A stretch of DNA of 64,000 bases from Planctomycetaceae bacterium (GTDB lineage: Bacteria > Planctomycetota > Planctomycetia > Planctomycetales > Planctomycetaceae), in NCBI GenBank assembly GCA_021732415.1, contig JAKFVC010000072.1:1-64000 (forward strand), in the 5' to 3' direction. Numbering within the stretch: position 1 is the first letter of the stretch; every line of letters begins with the position of its first letter. The position numbers and the translations under genes are program-made. The notes below the pieces were generated by a model, which made no database searches, was not told where the DNA came from, and was given only the letters and a program-made list of their open reading frames with translations. Below, piece after piece: positions 28,401 through 35,899 of this stretch.

Positions 28401-29754
28401 TCGATCCTTGAACCAACAGGCTGCCGCCAATGGTGTCGGCATTCAGACCATCGCCGATACCATCGTTGTCCGCATCGTTGTCGTTGGCGACCACGCCGAT
28501 CAACGTCACGTCACCCGCAATGTTGCTGAGTTGAATACCATGATCATCGTTGTCCGACACATTCGCATTAGTCAGGCTGTATGACGGAGCGTTCGTCACG
28601 CTGATACCGGGATCATTGCTGTTGGCGGTAATTCCGGACATCACCACAGCACCGGAGTTGACAATGTTGATGCCTTCGCCGGCATTGTTGGAGGCAATTG
28701 TGTTGGTGATGGTGACCGGACCGACAACTGCAATATCGACGCCTTCATCAGCATTTCCGCTAAACGTACTGCTGTTGATATCAACCGAATCAAAATCAAA
28801 GATATTCAAGCCGTCGCTGGATGAGCCTTGCACATTCAAATCGTCGATATTGAGGGTGTCGACACCGCCCAAACCGCCATTGAACGCGACTGGGAAACTC
28901 ACCAGATTGTCGCCGCCGGCCATTGTGACGATGTCATCGTCGCTCGATCCATCGATCGTCAGACTCGTAATCCCGGCGAGAGGTTCGTCGAAGACGACCG
29001 CTCCGTTAATGGTAACAATCGCATTCGTCGCGGTGAAAACAACATCAATGTTGTCCGCCGTGCCGTCGTCAGCATCCCCACCGGCGTTGATGGTGACATT
29101 ACCCCCCAGCGTGATATCCAATCCCCAGCTGGCGATGGAGCCGACATCCGCGCCGGCGTCGTCATTGACAAATAGGTTCCAGGCGCCCGCCGGGTTCAAC
29201 CCGTCGAATACGTCGAGGTTGGCTCCGGTGGGCACTGGTGCGGGAGCGGGGTAGACTTCGTTCAATGCCCCATAGTCAGCAGGCTGGTACGTGCCCGAAG
29301 AAATCGTCGTTGTGTCGGGCAAAACATTTGCGGAATCCTGGTCGAACGTCAGCGTGGCGTTGATTCCAACTGAAACACCACCCGCATCAGACATCAACGT
29401 GGAGTTGGCTCCGGTCGGGCCGACCAGCAAGGCATCGATGTCATCCGCACTGGTGTGAGTGACCCCGTTGAGATGCACATTCACATCCAGAACTGTCGCC
29501 GTCACCCCCGTAGGAATAACGACACTAATCACGGACGGATACGGCGTGGAGGCCCCCGAATCAGGAATCGCGATCGGGTTCAGATTGTTGTACGAAGACA
29601 ACAGGGTCCGATCTTCCAGGCGTTCGCCGGCGACCAGAACTGCCGGACGGCGCTGGGCCGCGCGACGCTGACGATGAAACTTGACACCGCTGCTTCTCCA
29701 ATTACTCGCTGCTGCCAATCGACTGACGAAAAGCTTGAATACGTTGTGTTTCAT
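19414..29754 (-). CDS. giant exported multidomain protein with RTX-like and FG-GAP repeats
   Basis: The protein has 3446 residues. An atypical basic N-terminal extension carries the planctomycete signature GERLEDRTLLS (about 43-53). Then come a proprotein-convertase-like P domain (about 60-215, ending AWNLFVNDDAGADVGSIASW) and a right-handed beta-helix (about 215-1150) made of short 'NxGxGINIxN'-like rungs. Several RTX-type arrays of GGxGxDxL nonapeptides start near residue 1850, and three diverged copies of a module of about 370 residues contain FLSADATLNGG/DYLSADATLNGG (near residues 2097, 2477 and 2845). About seven FG-GAP/VCBS calcium-binding repeats (about 3089-3446, DVNGDGKLDMIVAN type) end the protein. 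It is probably a secreted or surface calcium-dependent adhesin or matrix protein. The ATG at 29754 follows a GGAG. No type I secretion genes are nearby. Confidence 0.9.
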   Translation of the reverse strand: MKHNVFKLFVSRLAAASNWRSSGVKFHRQRRAAQRRPAVLVAGERLEDRTLLSSYNNLNPIAIPDSGASTPYPSVISVVIPTGVTATVLDVNVHLNGVTHTSADDIDALLVGPTGANSTLMSDAGGVSVGINATLTFDQDSANVLPDTTTISSGTYQPADYGALNEVYPAPAPVPTGANLDVFDGLNPAGAWNLFVNDDAGADVGSIASWGLDITLGGNVTINAGGDADDGTADNIDVVFTATNAIVTINGAVVFDEPLAGITSLTIDGSSDDDIVTMAGGDNLVSFPVAFNGGLGGVDTLNIDDLNVQGSSSDGLNIFDFDSVDINSSTFSGNADEGVDIAVVGPVTITNTIASNNAGEGINIVNSGAVVMSGITANSNDPGISVTNAPSYSLTNANVSDNDDHGIQLSNIAGDVTLIGVVANDNDADNDGIGDGLNADTIGGSLLVQGSTFRDTTGFGNPTTHQIRGVSVDTVTVDATFSGSNVVTGNQGFAGVVGDGVILGGVGGNLSITGGTYASNNGSGFIVSANVGGNLDVVGVNANDNIGDGLNVSGAITGTVDIGDSGFDGNTFDGIDLNGAGGLTTLNGVDASGNGDNGVELSNAADITFLAGTFDGNTGEGVNIFDAGAVDFTNVEANGNDPGILIDTVTSFTDTDGTYSNNADHGIQLIDIADFVTLTRTTANDNDGNNTGVGDGVHATANNNVNAIGGDFTVNGGTFDDTTGHADPGTRQITGIFVVGVGGNVLLNGSVDPLEADGNQTQGVTIDQVDGTVTFTDGEYSGNASDGIGLSNVTGLTTLTSVTAQSNGSDGIDAGNLTDMNVAGGDFTLNDDDGLDLDTLDNLTLTDVNASGNDANDGGAGNGASIFGVTTSLTILGGTYNGGGTQQDGINANNSPNATITIGSAAQPVVANGNDEDGIDLDTVGAVTITNVTANLNDPGIVINNAPSVSITGSNVNQNLDGGIYVNNITGPVTLTDDNANDNDADFNFVGNGFNATNVTGPIVILGGSYSDTFAGGGQIDGIFVDTSPTALIYIGNDGNTVSAVNANGNFDDGIDINSVAAASLDTVTANNNGNFGFEISNVSVGVLLTDLTLAGNGTNGGNLDTIAQVGYTTNKATNPAVDDSLTLTATTITRTVPAQQTIEYTAVGIMAIFTGQGDDTIDVDGTGATVSTTVFGGDGNDVITIAGSNLLAANTFLGDTFNDAHVTDTLGNFTTALATAPGNDEFILNVAADITATSLLIGGDGNAPAGVADSANRDRLTVNNAGAVTALSFDWSAGGDFETDILGFAIPVNIDTTETIQYNDTNGNDTVATLIGETTDDEITVVPVGVNSAAAFIGGNPYESTAEPLAFADSLPGFAGGGVEADFSFTGLINAAGIFVDGNGSAGPVGDQLFVYGQTENGIIDPVADAVGYTIFNNLAGYGSGELVNAVGFLNAFDDIVLTDTLVTVNNFVQVALDPLDFVQVDPTLTSGLIVDSGDELIPNVPDPDCDGFRADSIDVSLSQVIPLTVNGGDPPNNGVNHQGDEVNFLGTFLEVQVWSDKSVPPTVSFNFIPFVGSFQPYRESSIECHGPISTLTLTLVGDNNDPTVDQTDNFVVVGEDVDVLQPGGDLDGANELSLVINGSIDIPFRSVQVLNVLGDDLTAAGDNDADTLEVTPWSGYTNGGNPPSSPIGWGIQTTFNEGGVTGADDGDQQDLLIVNGLAGISEVTTLTPSDVQDGDVIVTFPNGALIANINYVSNLGFIFNGNDGSAGDTDRLILQGSNGTTPGLSGDDVVDVNYDNAGNAASPFLTLTDGAVLYSIHNITNYDVVTLDLQGGNDTVNVTDGAAAGGAGFANTTLNIFFGAGNDTFDASASTSTRAYTVSGGLGNDTLTGGAGDDVLNGDEGNDDLVGGDGDDILNGGSGFDELDGGNGLDQLNGGDDVDRLTINANSGLKQVDGGQGDDVLVVNGTAGADTFALNPLTPGSVYTSITYTGTVAGVADVEAYEIDGVGGSDAFDIGDLSSTSVRAINVAVGGTPSTIDVDGTAVGDNIGVTTPAAGRVDVAGLAYQVSLNGVSLTDILTINGGAGDDTIKANAGVEGQIGIVFNGDEGDDFLSADATLNGGAGNDTLVGGAGADTLNGGDGNDILDGGEGDDAVNGDAGDDTILVSNGVDTVAGGADFDTIVYQGTAAGDTLGLTGGAAIAVSGLKTGTINNTTIDRIEVLGLGGADTITIGLTGAYEVFVDAAAGNDTVNAAAATSNLTILGGDGDDTLTGGAGNDSIDGGAGNDTLVGGAGNDTINGGAGNDSITGGAGTDSLDGGDGTDTFTWSAGEGSDTVVGGGDGADSLIFNGSAAANVIGLVAASNHLNVTLGAITVDTVGIEHVQVNGLAGGDTITVGDLTTTALTSLSIALGGGADSVTVNGRNTADNLAVSTAGAGLVSVEGLAYDVDLTGAAVADLLTVNGNNGNDTLKANADVDTQIGIVLNGNAGDDYLSADATLNGGDGNDTLEGGAGADFINGDAGDDTIIFNAGAGLDTINGGDGFDIFLVNANGANNTIAVSQTAVTVDGNTETLAVSNLELFQVNSLGGNDTVTVTLTSVAGNIDAGSGNDIVNGSAATAALTIFGGDGEDTLTGGSVADEIHGGSGNDLITGLGGIDFEYGDAGNDTFGPGDAGADFLFGSEGADTFNWQPGDGSDSIQGGDDQGDVLNFLGSAAADAFLLSSSPTNPSHLNVKLGAATVDTAGVDQVIISALAGADSVTVLDLTKTEVKSLNIDLGAAGEADAVTLNGRVTGDDIGVDAPVVGTLNVQGLSYDVNITSTVALEDTLTINGNAGDDTIKANVLVENSVIIVFNGNAGDDYLSADATLNGGDGNDILIGGAGPDTLIGGDGNDLLTGNGGIDSFDGGAGYDTVVETRNANFTLTDTTLNIGAEGTDTLTSMENANLTGGQGANTFFIGAFTGDTTVTGAGGSDTVDFSTATEAIHIDLDAKDQDQVINLSGRTIVFGDIIENLTATPFNDTINVDIAQFNRTINGGLETSIPPGDRLNVDLLGSNPTTTKVPNGGKLGSFNGTVNGSGFTGTISYFDIETLVIKGGNSTPPDFSSATQYDVGDGPRGVVTADVNGDGKLDMIVANSFSNDISVRFGDGFGSFGALVNYSAGGKHAKQTTTVAVGDVDGDGDLDIVVTNRKTNNVSVLLNDGAGTFGAATLFSTGSKQTGKFPTAVKLGDMDNDGNLDIVTANANVRKNGSVSVLLGDGAGGFGAASVTKTLGRRPRDLVLIDNNGDGNLDVVATDLFSRNVVLMNGDGAGGLSAPAIFDVAITPNSIIEGDFNGDGVLDVVTTSLLSPRLSILLGVAGGGFEPVKEIKYPAVELDISINTADINGDGNLDLLIANRNDNTLSYMLGNGNGSFNNRVDFKTGDTRFREPVSIAVGDFNNDGAIDLMVANAGSDDVSVLIHVGIV

Positions 29755-30437
29755 GGGGCTAGGCTCCGGTTGAGAGATCCCTGTGTGTGGGGAAATGTGT
29801 GCTCTGTTTACGCGGGAGGCTTGCGCAGACTGCGCCAGCTGTAACGATTTTTGGCCCGTATACGTATGGAATAGCGATAGAAGCTACACGCCTAAACAAC
29901 CGATGTCAATCAATCCACTCAATTATCCCAACTTGTTTTTTTCACAAAATCGGCCCATTCGATTTCATCTGCCTTTAACACTACAATCCAACGTGTTGTT
30001 TTGTTCCGATAGATGCCGCAAAAATGGGCGCAACATGACGCTTCGTCAGCCTTTCCGCGGGCTGCATCAGTTGGCCCATCTGCTCGGACAATCCCAAGAA
30101 GACATATAGTCATCACTGACTGGCCAAGGAGTCGATACCGAAGCATCACTCAACATGACACCGAGTCTGTAGTCGACTCTCGCTGCTCAGGCAGTGACAT
30201 TGAGGTGTTCCCAAGCCGAATTGGCTCAATATTTGCGTCCGGCCGAAACAATCCGTTTTCCGGTCGGAACGGACACGCGGCGATCGGCGGCTGTGTCTTT
30301 CGCGCGAGGAGTCTGGTCGCTATCTTGAGAAACGATTTGCAGACTACGAACTGCACGTCCATCAGTGAGTTGAATCCCTCACGCATGGTCCTTGACTGGG
30401 CCAGAGAACCTCAGGTCCACCGAGCGAGACTCCCCGG
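29755..30437. other. 683-base divergent intergenic region
   Basis: This lies between the giant gene (minus) and the hydroxylase gene (plus). An AT-richer stretch around 29880-30010 is a likely promoter area for the giant gene. ORFs of up to 146 codons cross it, but none has a recognisable domain or a convincing start, so none is called. Confidence 0.45.
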
Positions 30438-31199
30438 ATGTTCCAGCGGATGATTGACTGGCTGCATTCGGCATCCTGGCTCGCAGCGGGCATGGCCTTC
30501 TTCGCCGAGAATTTGCTGATCTTGTTATTCGTGGTCGTTGGAGGCGAATGTCTCGTACGGGGCTATCGGGCGCGGCCGGTGTCGGCTCCACCAGAACCGG
30601 TCACAGCGCTGGAAATCGCAGTAGCTCTGGGCAACGTGTTGCTCAACACAGCCATCACGCTGGCCGGTTGGCAGCTTTGGAAGCACGGCGTGATCCGGTT
30701 TCGCACCGACTGGGGCTGGGGAGCGGTCGGCGACGTCTTCGCGCTCCTGCTCATCATGGATCTGTTGATGTACTGGCTGCATCGCCTCGCCCATACACCA
30801 ATCCTGTTTCAGTGGATCCACCGGATGCATCATCGCTATGAGCGAGTCCGGCCGCTGACACTATTCGCTCTGAATCCCGTCGAGAACCTGGGCTTCGGCC
30901 TGTTGTGGCTGGCCGTGATTTCAGTCTACCCCGCATCGTGGCTGGGCATGTCGATCTACATGGTCCTGAACGTCGTGTGCGGAGCCATCGGGCATCTGGG
31001 AGTCGAACCGGTCCCGATCGAGTTAGCTCGCCAGCCAGTCCTGTCGTCTGTCGCGGGAAGTTCGTTCCACGCGCAGCACCATCAAGACGCGAACTACAAC
31101 TTCGGCTTCTACACCCTGTTCTGGGACCGGTTGTTTGGCACCTTGCGAGCCGACTACGCGCAAAGCTACGGCTGCCCCCCAAAGGAAATCAGCGATTGA
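30438..31199 (+). CDS. fatty acid hydroxylase/sterol desaturase superfamily membrane protein
   Basis: This 253-residue membrane protein has about five hydrophobic segments and the full set of di-iron histidine boxes: HRLAH, HRMHH and HAQHH, each in the expected order and spacing. It would use O2 and a di-iron centre to hydroxylate or desaturate a lipid, sterol or hopanoid-type substrate in the membrane; the substrate cannot be told. The ATG at 30438 is used; the upstream ribosome-binding site is poor. It is a single gene, followed by a cluster of nested inverted repeats. Confidence 0.88.
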   Translation: MFQRMIDWLHSASWLAAGMAFFAENLLILLFVVVGGECLVRGYRARPVSAPPEPVTALEIAVALGNVLLNTAITLAGWQLWKHGVIRFRTDWGWGAVGDVFALLLIMDLLMYWLHRLAHTPILFQWIHRMHHRYERVRPLTLFALNPVENLGFGLLWLAVISVYPASWLGMSIYMVLNVVCGAIGHLGVEPVPIELARQPVLSSVAGSSFHAQHHQDANYNFGFYTLFWDRLFGTLRADYAQSYGCPPKEISD

Positions 31200-31203
31200 A
31201 ACC

Positions 31204-31449
31204 GTGGGACGGGTCTCCAGGCCCGTCCGTCCCTCTTCTTGCCAAGGTGGGCCAGGTGCCGTAAGCCCCCGGCCCCCGTGGCAGACGCTGCCAGCGTCTG
31301 AGCTCCGTCTTACGGTTGATGGCACATCCTCTGTGAGCGGACTGGCGCTAGCCACCGGTGCTTCATGCCAATAACGTTGAAAAACCGGTGGCTAGCGCCA
31401 GTCCGCTCACGGAGCAAAAGGGACGGACGGGCCTGGAGACCCGTCCCAC
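31204..31449. repeat. nested inverted-repeat cassette
   Basis: The outer arms, 31 bp and perfectly complementary (31204-31234 and 31419-31449), enclose a 'GACGCTG' family palindrome CAGACGCTG-C-CAGCGTCTG (31282-31300) and a further 27-bp perfect inverted repeat (31333-31359 with 31384-31410). Three unrelated palindromes are thus stacked in 246 bases between the hydroxylase (plus) and Kelch (minus) genes, which converge. The structure looks like successive insertions of short dispersed elements. Confidence 0.9.
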
Positions 31450-31459
31450 GACACGACGC

Positions 31460-32482
31460 TTACGGCTTCCATTTCTCCGGCAACTGCAGCGACCACACCT
31501 GAGCGGACAGCGGCTGCGCATGTCCGCCGGCCAGCCACAGCTTATCCTTCATCACAAACACGGACTGCTCGTGACGCTCTTTCCATTTGGTCTTCGTTTC
31601 CAGCATCTGCCAGTTCTTGCCATCCGCGGAATGCCAGACATCTCCCCAGTTCTTAGAACCCACACCCGGTTCGTTGTTCCAGCCACCGATCACCCACATG
31701 CGATCCCGATACACGGCCGATGAAAACCACAACCGCGGAGACCACGGAGCAGCCTCGGTCTCACGCTCCCATTTGACGCCATCACTGGAAGACCACACAT
31801 CGTTGGTCGCATGGTATTTGGGCACGTAGTTGCCGCCACCCATCACATAGATCTTGTCATTCAGCACCACTGCCTGATGATAGGCGCGCGGAGACCAGCC
31901 CGCATCGGCGGTCTCCAGCTTCCACTCCTTGCCGTCGGCGGATGACCAGACATCATTCTTGAGGCTCTTCTCGTCACCGAAGTAATAGTTCTCCGTCCCG
32001 CCAAGCAAATACATCCGCCCCTTGAACTCAACCAGTCCAGCAGCAATGCGCGGAGTCCAGGCCGCCTTATCGGTGACTTGCTCCCATTTCGCACCGTCGG
32101 TCGAGGACCACACCTGATTGCTCGCCGAGTGCCCCGCCAGGCGACCGTTATACCAGCCCCCCATCATCCACATCTTGTCCTGAAAGACGACATTCATCGG
32201 CAAGTCGCTGTGCTTCCAGGGACCATCCTTCGTCACCAGCTTCCAATCCTTACCGTCAGCGGACGACCACACATCCCGCGGCGGAGCTTCGAAAGACTGG
32301 AACCAGCCCCCCATGATCCACAACTGATCGTGATAAACGTACTCCGCCTGCGAGTCCCGCGCCTGCCAGGCGGCCTGCTCAGTCTCCAGCACCCAATCGG
32401 CGGCCGGTTGTTCCTGAGTGAACACGACAGCGTTACTTAATACCGCAACATACAGAATCAGCGTGAAGCACATGCGTTTCAT
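31460..32482 (-). CDS. secreted Kelch-repeat beta-propeller protein
   Basis: This 340-residue protein has a signal peptide (about 1-23). The rest consists of about six Kelch-like blades alternating MWMMGGWYNG-type strands with DVWSSADGKDWKL-type strands. Such propellers (galactose-oxidase/Kelch class) mostly bind ligands; no copper-oxidase residues were recognised. It resembles the other propeller proteins in this window (15646-16566 and 40863-41903) in overall style but has different blades. The first ATG is at 32482, with a second at 32473. An inverted repeat begins only about 12 bases upstream of the start, so promoter and leader are overlapped by a palindrome. Confidence 0.83.
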   Translation of the reverse strand: MKRMCFTLILYVAVLSNAVVFTQEQPAADWVLETEQAAWQARDSQAEYVYHDQLWIMGGWFQSFEAPPRDVWSSADGKDWKLVTKDGPWKHSDLPMNVVFQDKMWMMGGWYNGRLAGHSASNQVWSSTDGAKWEQVTDKAAWTPRIAAGLVEFKGRMYLLGGTENYYFGDEKSLKNDVWSSADGKEWKLETADAGWSPRAYHQAVVLNDKIYVMGGGNYVPKYHATNDVWSSSDGVKWERETEAAPWSPRLWFSSAVYRDRMWVIGGWNNEPGVGSKNWGDVWHSADGKNWQMLETKTKWKERHEQSVFVMKDKLWLAGGHAQPLSAQVWSLQLPEKWKP

Positions 32483-32493
32483 GATGATGTTAT

Positions 32494-32566
32494 CCGTAGC
32501 CTGACTCTCCAGAGTCGGGCGAATTTCGTGGGCAGAAGCGCCCGACTCTGGAGAGTCAGGCTACGG
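32494..32566. repeat. long intergenic inverted repeat, 'GTAGCCTGACTC' family copy 2
   Basis: Perfect 28-bp arms lie at 32494-32521 and 32539-32566 around a 17-base loop, sharing GTAGCCTGACTCTC and GAGTCGGG with the repeat at 2983-3050. The loop sequence differs, so arms, not loops, are conserved between copies. Confidence 0.92.
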
Positions 32567-32599
32567 CACTAATGCGCCATCAATCAATAAACTTTGACC

Positions 32600-32679
32600 T
32601 GGGTGCCACTGGCTCGGCCAGTGCCAATTGTCTAGCGAGTTGCGATCCGGCGAAGCACTGGCAGAGCCAGTGGCACCCA
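32600..32679. repeat. long intergenic inverted repeat (TGGGTGCCACTGGC type)
   Basis: Arms of 25 bp with one mismatch lie at 32600-32624 and 32655-32679. Together with the preceding repeat it fills almost the whole gap between the amidohydrolase and the Kelch gene. Confidence 0.9.
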
Positions 32680-32701
32680 AATCCTTGGAGTTGACGAGAC
32701 G

Positions 32702-33709
32702 TTAGTCCTCAAACCGAAACAACTTCTTCGCATTCTCGTACAGAATCTTCCGCTCAATCGCCTTATTCGGCGAGAGCCTCCGAATCGCAGCAATCGTTTG
32801 CGATCCCTGGCATTTGGCTCCCGTGCCAGCCGGGTCGTTGCAATCACTGCCATACAGAATCTTATTCTGATGACGCTCCAGGAACCCGCGAGTCTGTTCC
32901 TCATCGCGCAGCAACGAATTCAACCCCGAGCCCGCCGACATGTCGGCAAACATATTCGGGTAGTCGGTCAAATACTTGTCAGTTAGACCCCCAGCGACCA
33001 CTTTGCCCTTGGGATACAATACATTCTGATCGGTATGATTCTTATCGATATTCGCCCACCAGGTCTGAGCATGACCAATGAACACGGTCTTCGGAAACTT
33101 CTCGAGCATCTTATGAAATCGCTCGAACCCCAGGTTGTAGGTCCCATGCTGAAAGTGCAGCAGGATCGGAACGTTGTGCTCGGTCGCCAGGGCATACAGC
33201 TTCTGGCTCTCCGGCGAATCACATTCCACCGTAAACTTCTGCTCGCCGATGATGATCGCACCGAGATCCAGATACTTGTTGATTTCCGCGCTGGCCTCAG
33301 GCAGATCGGTCACCTCATTCACGCCGAACGAGAACTCCTTGGGAAACTGCCGGGCCACCGCGAGGACGGTCTCATTTCCACCCGCTCCCACACCACCGAG
33401 CCCATTGTACTTTCCGCCGTTGGTCGACGTCCGACTGACAGGACTCCCCGCGGGCAACAAGATCGTCCGGGTCACGCCCATTGCCTTCTGATGAGCAATC
33501 AATTGAGCATTGGTCCGCTGGGCATAATTCGTATGCTGATGGATATCAATGATGGGCTCGGGCTGAGTTTCCTGTGCCCCGGACTGGAGCGACATCAACC
33601 CGGCACTCGCGGCCAGCGAAGCACCCAGGAAACGACGACGCGTAATGAGATGCTGATTGAAGGTGTTCAACCGAGTCCCTTTCTCGTGATGATTGCGAAT
33701 CCGCGTCAT
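32702..33709 (-). CDS. exported amidohydrolase-family (TIM-barrel) protein
   Basis: This 335-residue protein has a twin-arginine leader TRRRFLGASLAASAGLMSL (residues 23-41). The metallo-hydrolase motif DIHQH (55-59) is the usual first metal ligand set. Later family features are LLHFQHG, VFIGHAQTWW and the C-terminal KILYGSDCNDP. It belongs to the amidohydrolase-2/decarboxylase-like group and probably hydrolyses or decarboxylates a small molecule outside the cytoplasm. The ATG at 33709 is drawn, but a TTG at 33670 has a better ribosome-binding site (AAAGGGA) and leaves a more standard leader. The downstream gap to the Kelch gene contains two palindromes, so an operon is uncertain. Confidence 0.85.
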   Translation of the reverse strand: MTRIRNHHEKGTRLNTFNQHLITRRRFLGASLAASAGLMSLQSGAQETQPEPIIDIHQHTNYAQRTNAQLIAHQKAMGVTRTILLPAGSPVSRTSTNGGKYNGLGGVGAGGNETVLAVARQFPKEFSFGVNEVTDLPEASAEINKYLDLGAIIIGEQKFTVECDSPESQKLYALATEHNVPILLHFQHGTYNLGFERFHKMLEKFPKTVFIGHAQTWWANIDKNHTDQNVLYPKGKVVAGGLTDKYLTDYPNMFADMSAGSGLNSLLRDEEQTRGFLERHQNKILYGSDCNDPAGTGAKCQGSQTIAAIRRLSPNKAIERKILYENAKKLFRFED

Positions 33710-34276
33710 GAGCGCAGCATGACAGTGAAGATGGTCGCGCAGTGACCATGACTTCCGCCAAGATTGTCACCAATCGGCGTCCGGTGATCAACAGTAGCGA
33801 CCACGTTGGCCACGCCACCCAGGCATCGTCGATGGTTATCGCTCATCGGCTGAGCACCAGTTCTGGATACCTGCTGATTCGCAAATGGCAAGTGGACAGC
33901 TCGTGAATTCTGAAAACTCTGTCAGGCAATGATCTTGCTGCTGCCACAGTTTCACTGTTGGCATTTCGAAACGGAGCACACCAGCGCGGCAATCGCTGCT
34001 GCCTTTATTGTCACGCCGATGCGCGTCGAGCACGACCTGCGTGCGACGAAGTTTTCCATAACCTTTTATATTCTTTCACTTTACCGAATCACATTTGACG
34101 TACTGCCGAGCGTCGTCGAGTCGTTCTGGCATGCCAACTGCTACTACGGGGTTTTCACTCAGGCTCGCCACGATTACGGATTTACCTCCGCCGTGTGCCG
34201 ATGCCCATGGAGTTGGACAATGTTTTTTATTTTGCATTGTGTTAGCGAGTGACAGTATTGCCCGGAGGAGGAATCT
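33710..34276. other. 567-base divergent intergenic region
   Basis: It contains promoters for the amidohydrolase (minus) and the DUF1559 gene (plus). A mildly AT-rich stretch around 34050-34090 is a candidate promoter area. No gene or repeat was recognised. Confidence 0.4.
34264..34272 (+). promoter_or_regulatory. strong ribosome-binding site of the DUF1559 gene
   Basis: GGAGGAGGA lies 4 bases before the ATG at 34277. It is an unusually strong Shine-Dalgarno sequence for this window, and it fixes the start of the pilin-like protein. Confidence 0.85.
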
Positions 34277-35269
<993 letters not shown>

Positions 35270-35294
35270 CCCAGTGCTGTGCTTGTGACTTTTG

Positions 35295-35329
35295 GAGAAC
35301 CCCGATCCTCGCGACGGGGTTCTCTTTTT
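35295..35329 (+). terminator. intrinsic terminator after the DUF1559 gene
   Basis: GAGAACCCCG (35295-35304) pairs perfectly with CGGGGTTCTC (35315-35324), followed directly by TTTTT. This is the clearest Rho-independent terminator in the window. Confidence 0.92.
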
Positions 35330-35384
35330 ACAGCGGTATTGATCATTATCGAAATCTTATTTATCGCCAATTGAGGTCTGACTG

Positions 35385-35816
35385 ATGCTTTTGCGATTCA
35401 ACACATTCAAGACGACGGCCCATATGCTTCTAGGTTTACTGGTCATGGCCTCTGCCGGATGTGGTGGCGGCGGACCTCCAGGAAAGCCCTCGGGGAGCGC
35501 AACAGTGACGGTCACGTTTGGCGGACAGCCGGTGACGGAAGGCCTGGTGAGCCTGCAAAACAAGACGGGGGATGGCGGCGGTGCCCCATTGGATTCGAAG
35601 GGCATGGCCACGATTGCGAATGTCGTGAAGGGCGATTATGTCGTCACGGTGACGCCCCCAGTCGTCGGCTTCGCGGCCCCCGATCCTGGCAAGCCCAAGC
35701 TGACACCCAAAGAATATCCAAACATCCCCCCGAAGTTTCGCAGCACCGATTCAAGCCCCCTCAAGGCCGAGATCAAAGTCGGCACCAACGAATTAAAGTT
35801 TGATCTGCAGCAGTAG
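35385..35816 (+). CDS. small lipoprotein with a carboxypeptidase-regulatory-like fold
   Basis: The 143-residue protein has a signal ending in the lipobox ASAGC (Cys about 26), followed by a Gly/Pro linker. The body resembles the transthyretin-like beta-sandwich common in planctomycete lipoproteins (VTVTFGGQPVTEGLVSLQNK, KGDYVVTVTPP). Such small proteins regularly follow DUF1559 genes, as here. It is probably anchored in the outer membrane facing the periplasm. No enzymatic motif is visible, and the true partner is unknown. Confidence 0.8.
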   Translation: MLLRFNTFKTTAHMLLGLLVMASAGCGGGGPPGKPSGSATVTVTFGGQPVTEGLVSLQNKTGDGGGAPLDSKGMATIANVVKGDYVVTVTPPVVGFAAPDPGKPKLTPKEYPNIPPKFRSTDSSPLKAEIKVGTNELKFDLQQ

Positions 35817-35899
35817 ATCGCGCGGAATCTGTTGTACAATGACGGTCCATTGATAGGGTGCGTCGTGTTTCAGATTTCCCTTTGGCGATTGAGTCAACC

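Noticed and set aside
30013-30453. 146-codon ORF before the hydroxylase
   Set aside because: No ribosome-binding site, domain or compositional support; it overlaps the start of the hydroxylase gene.
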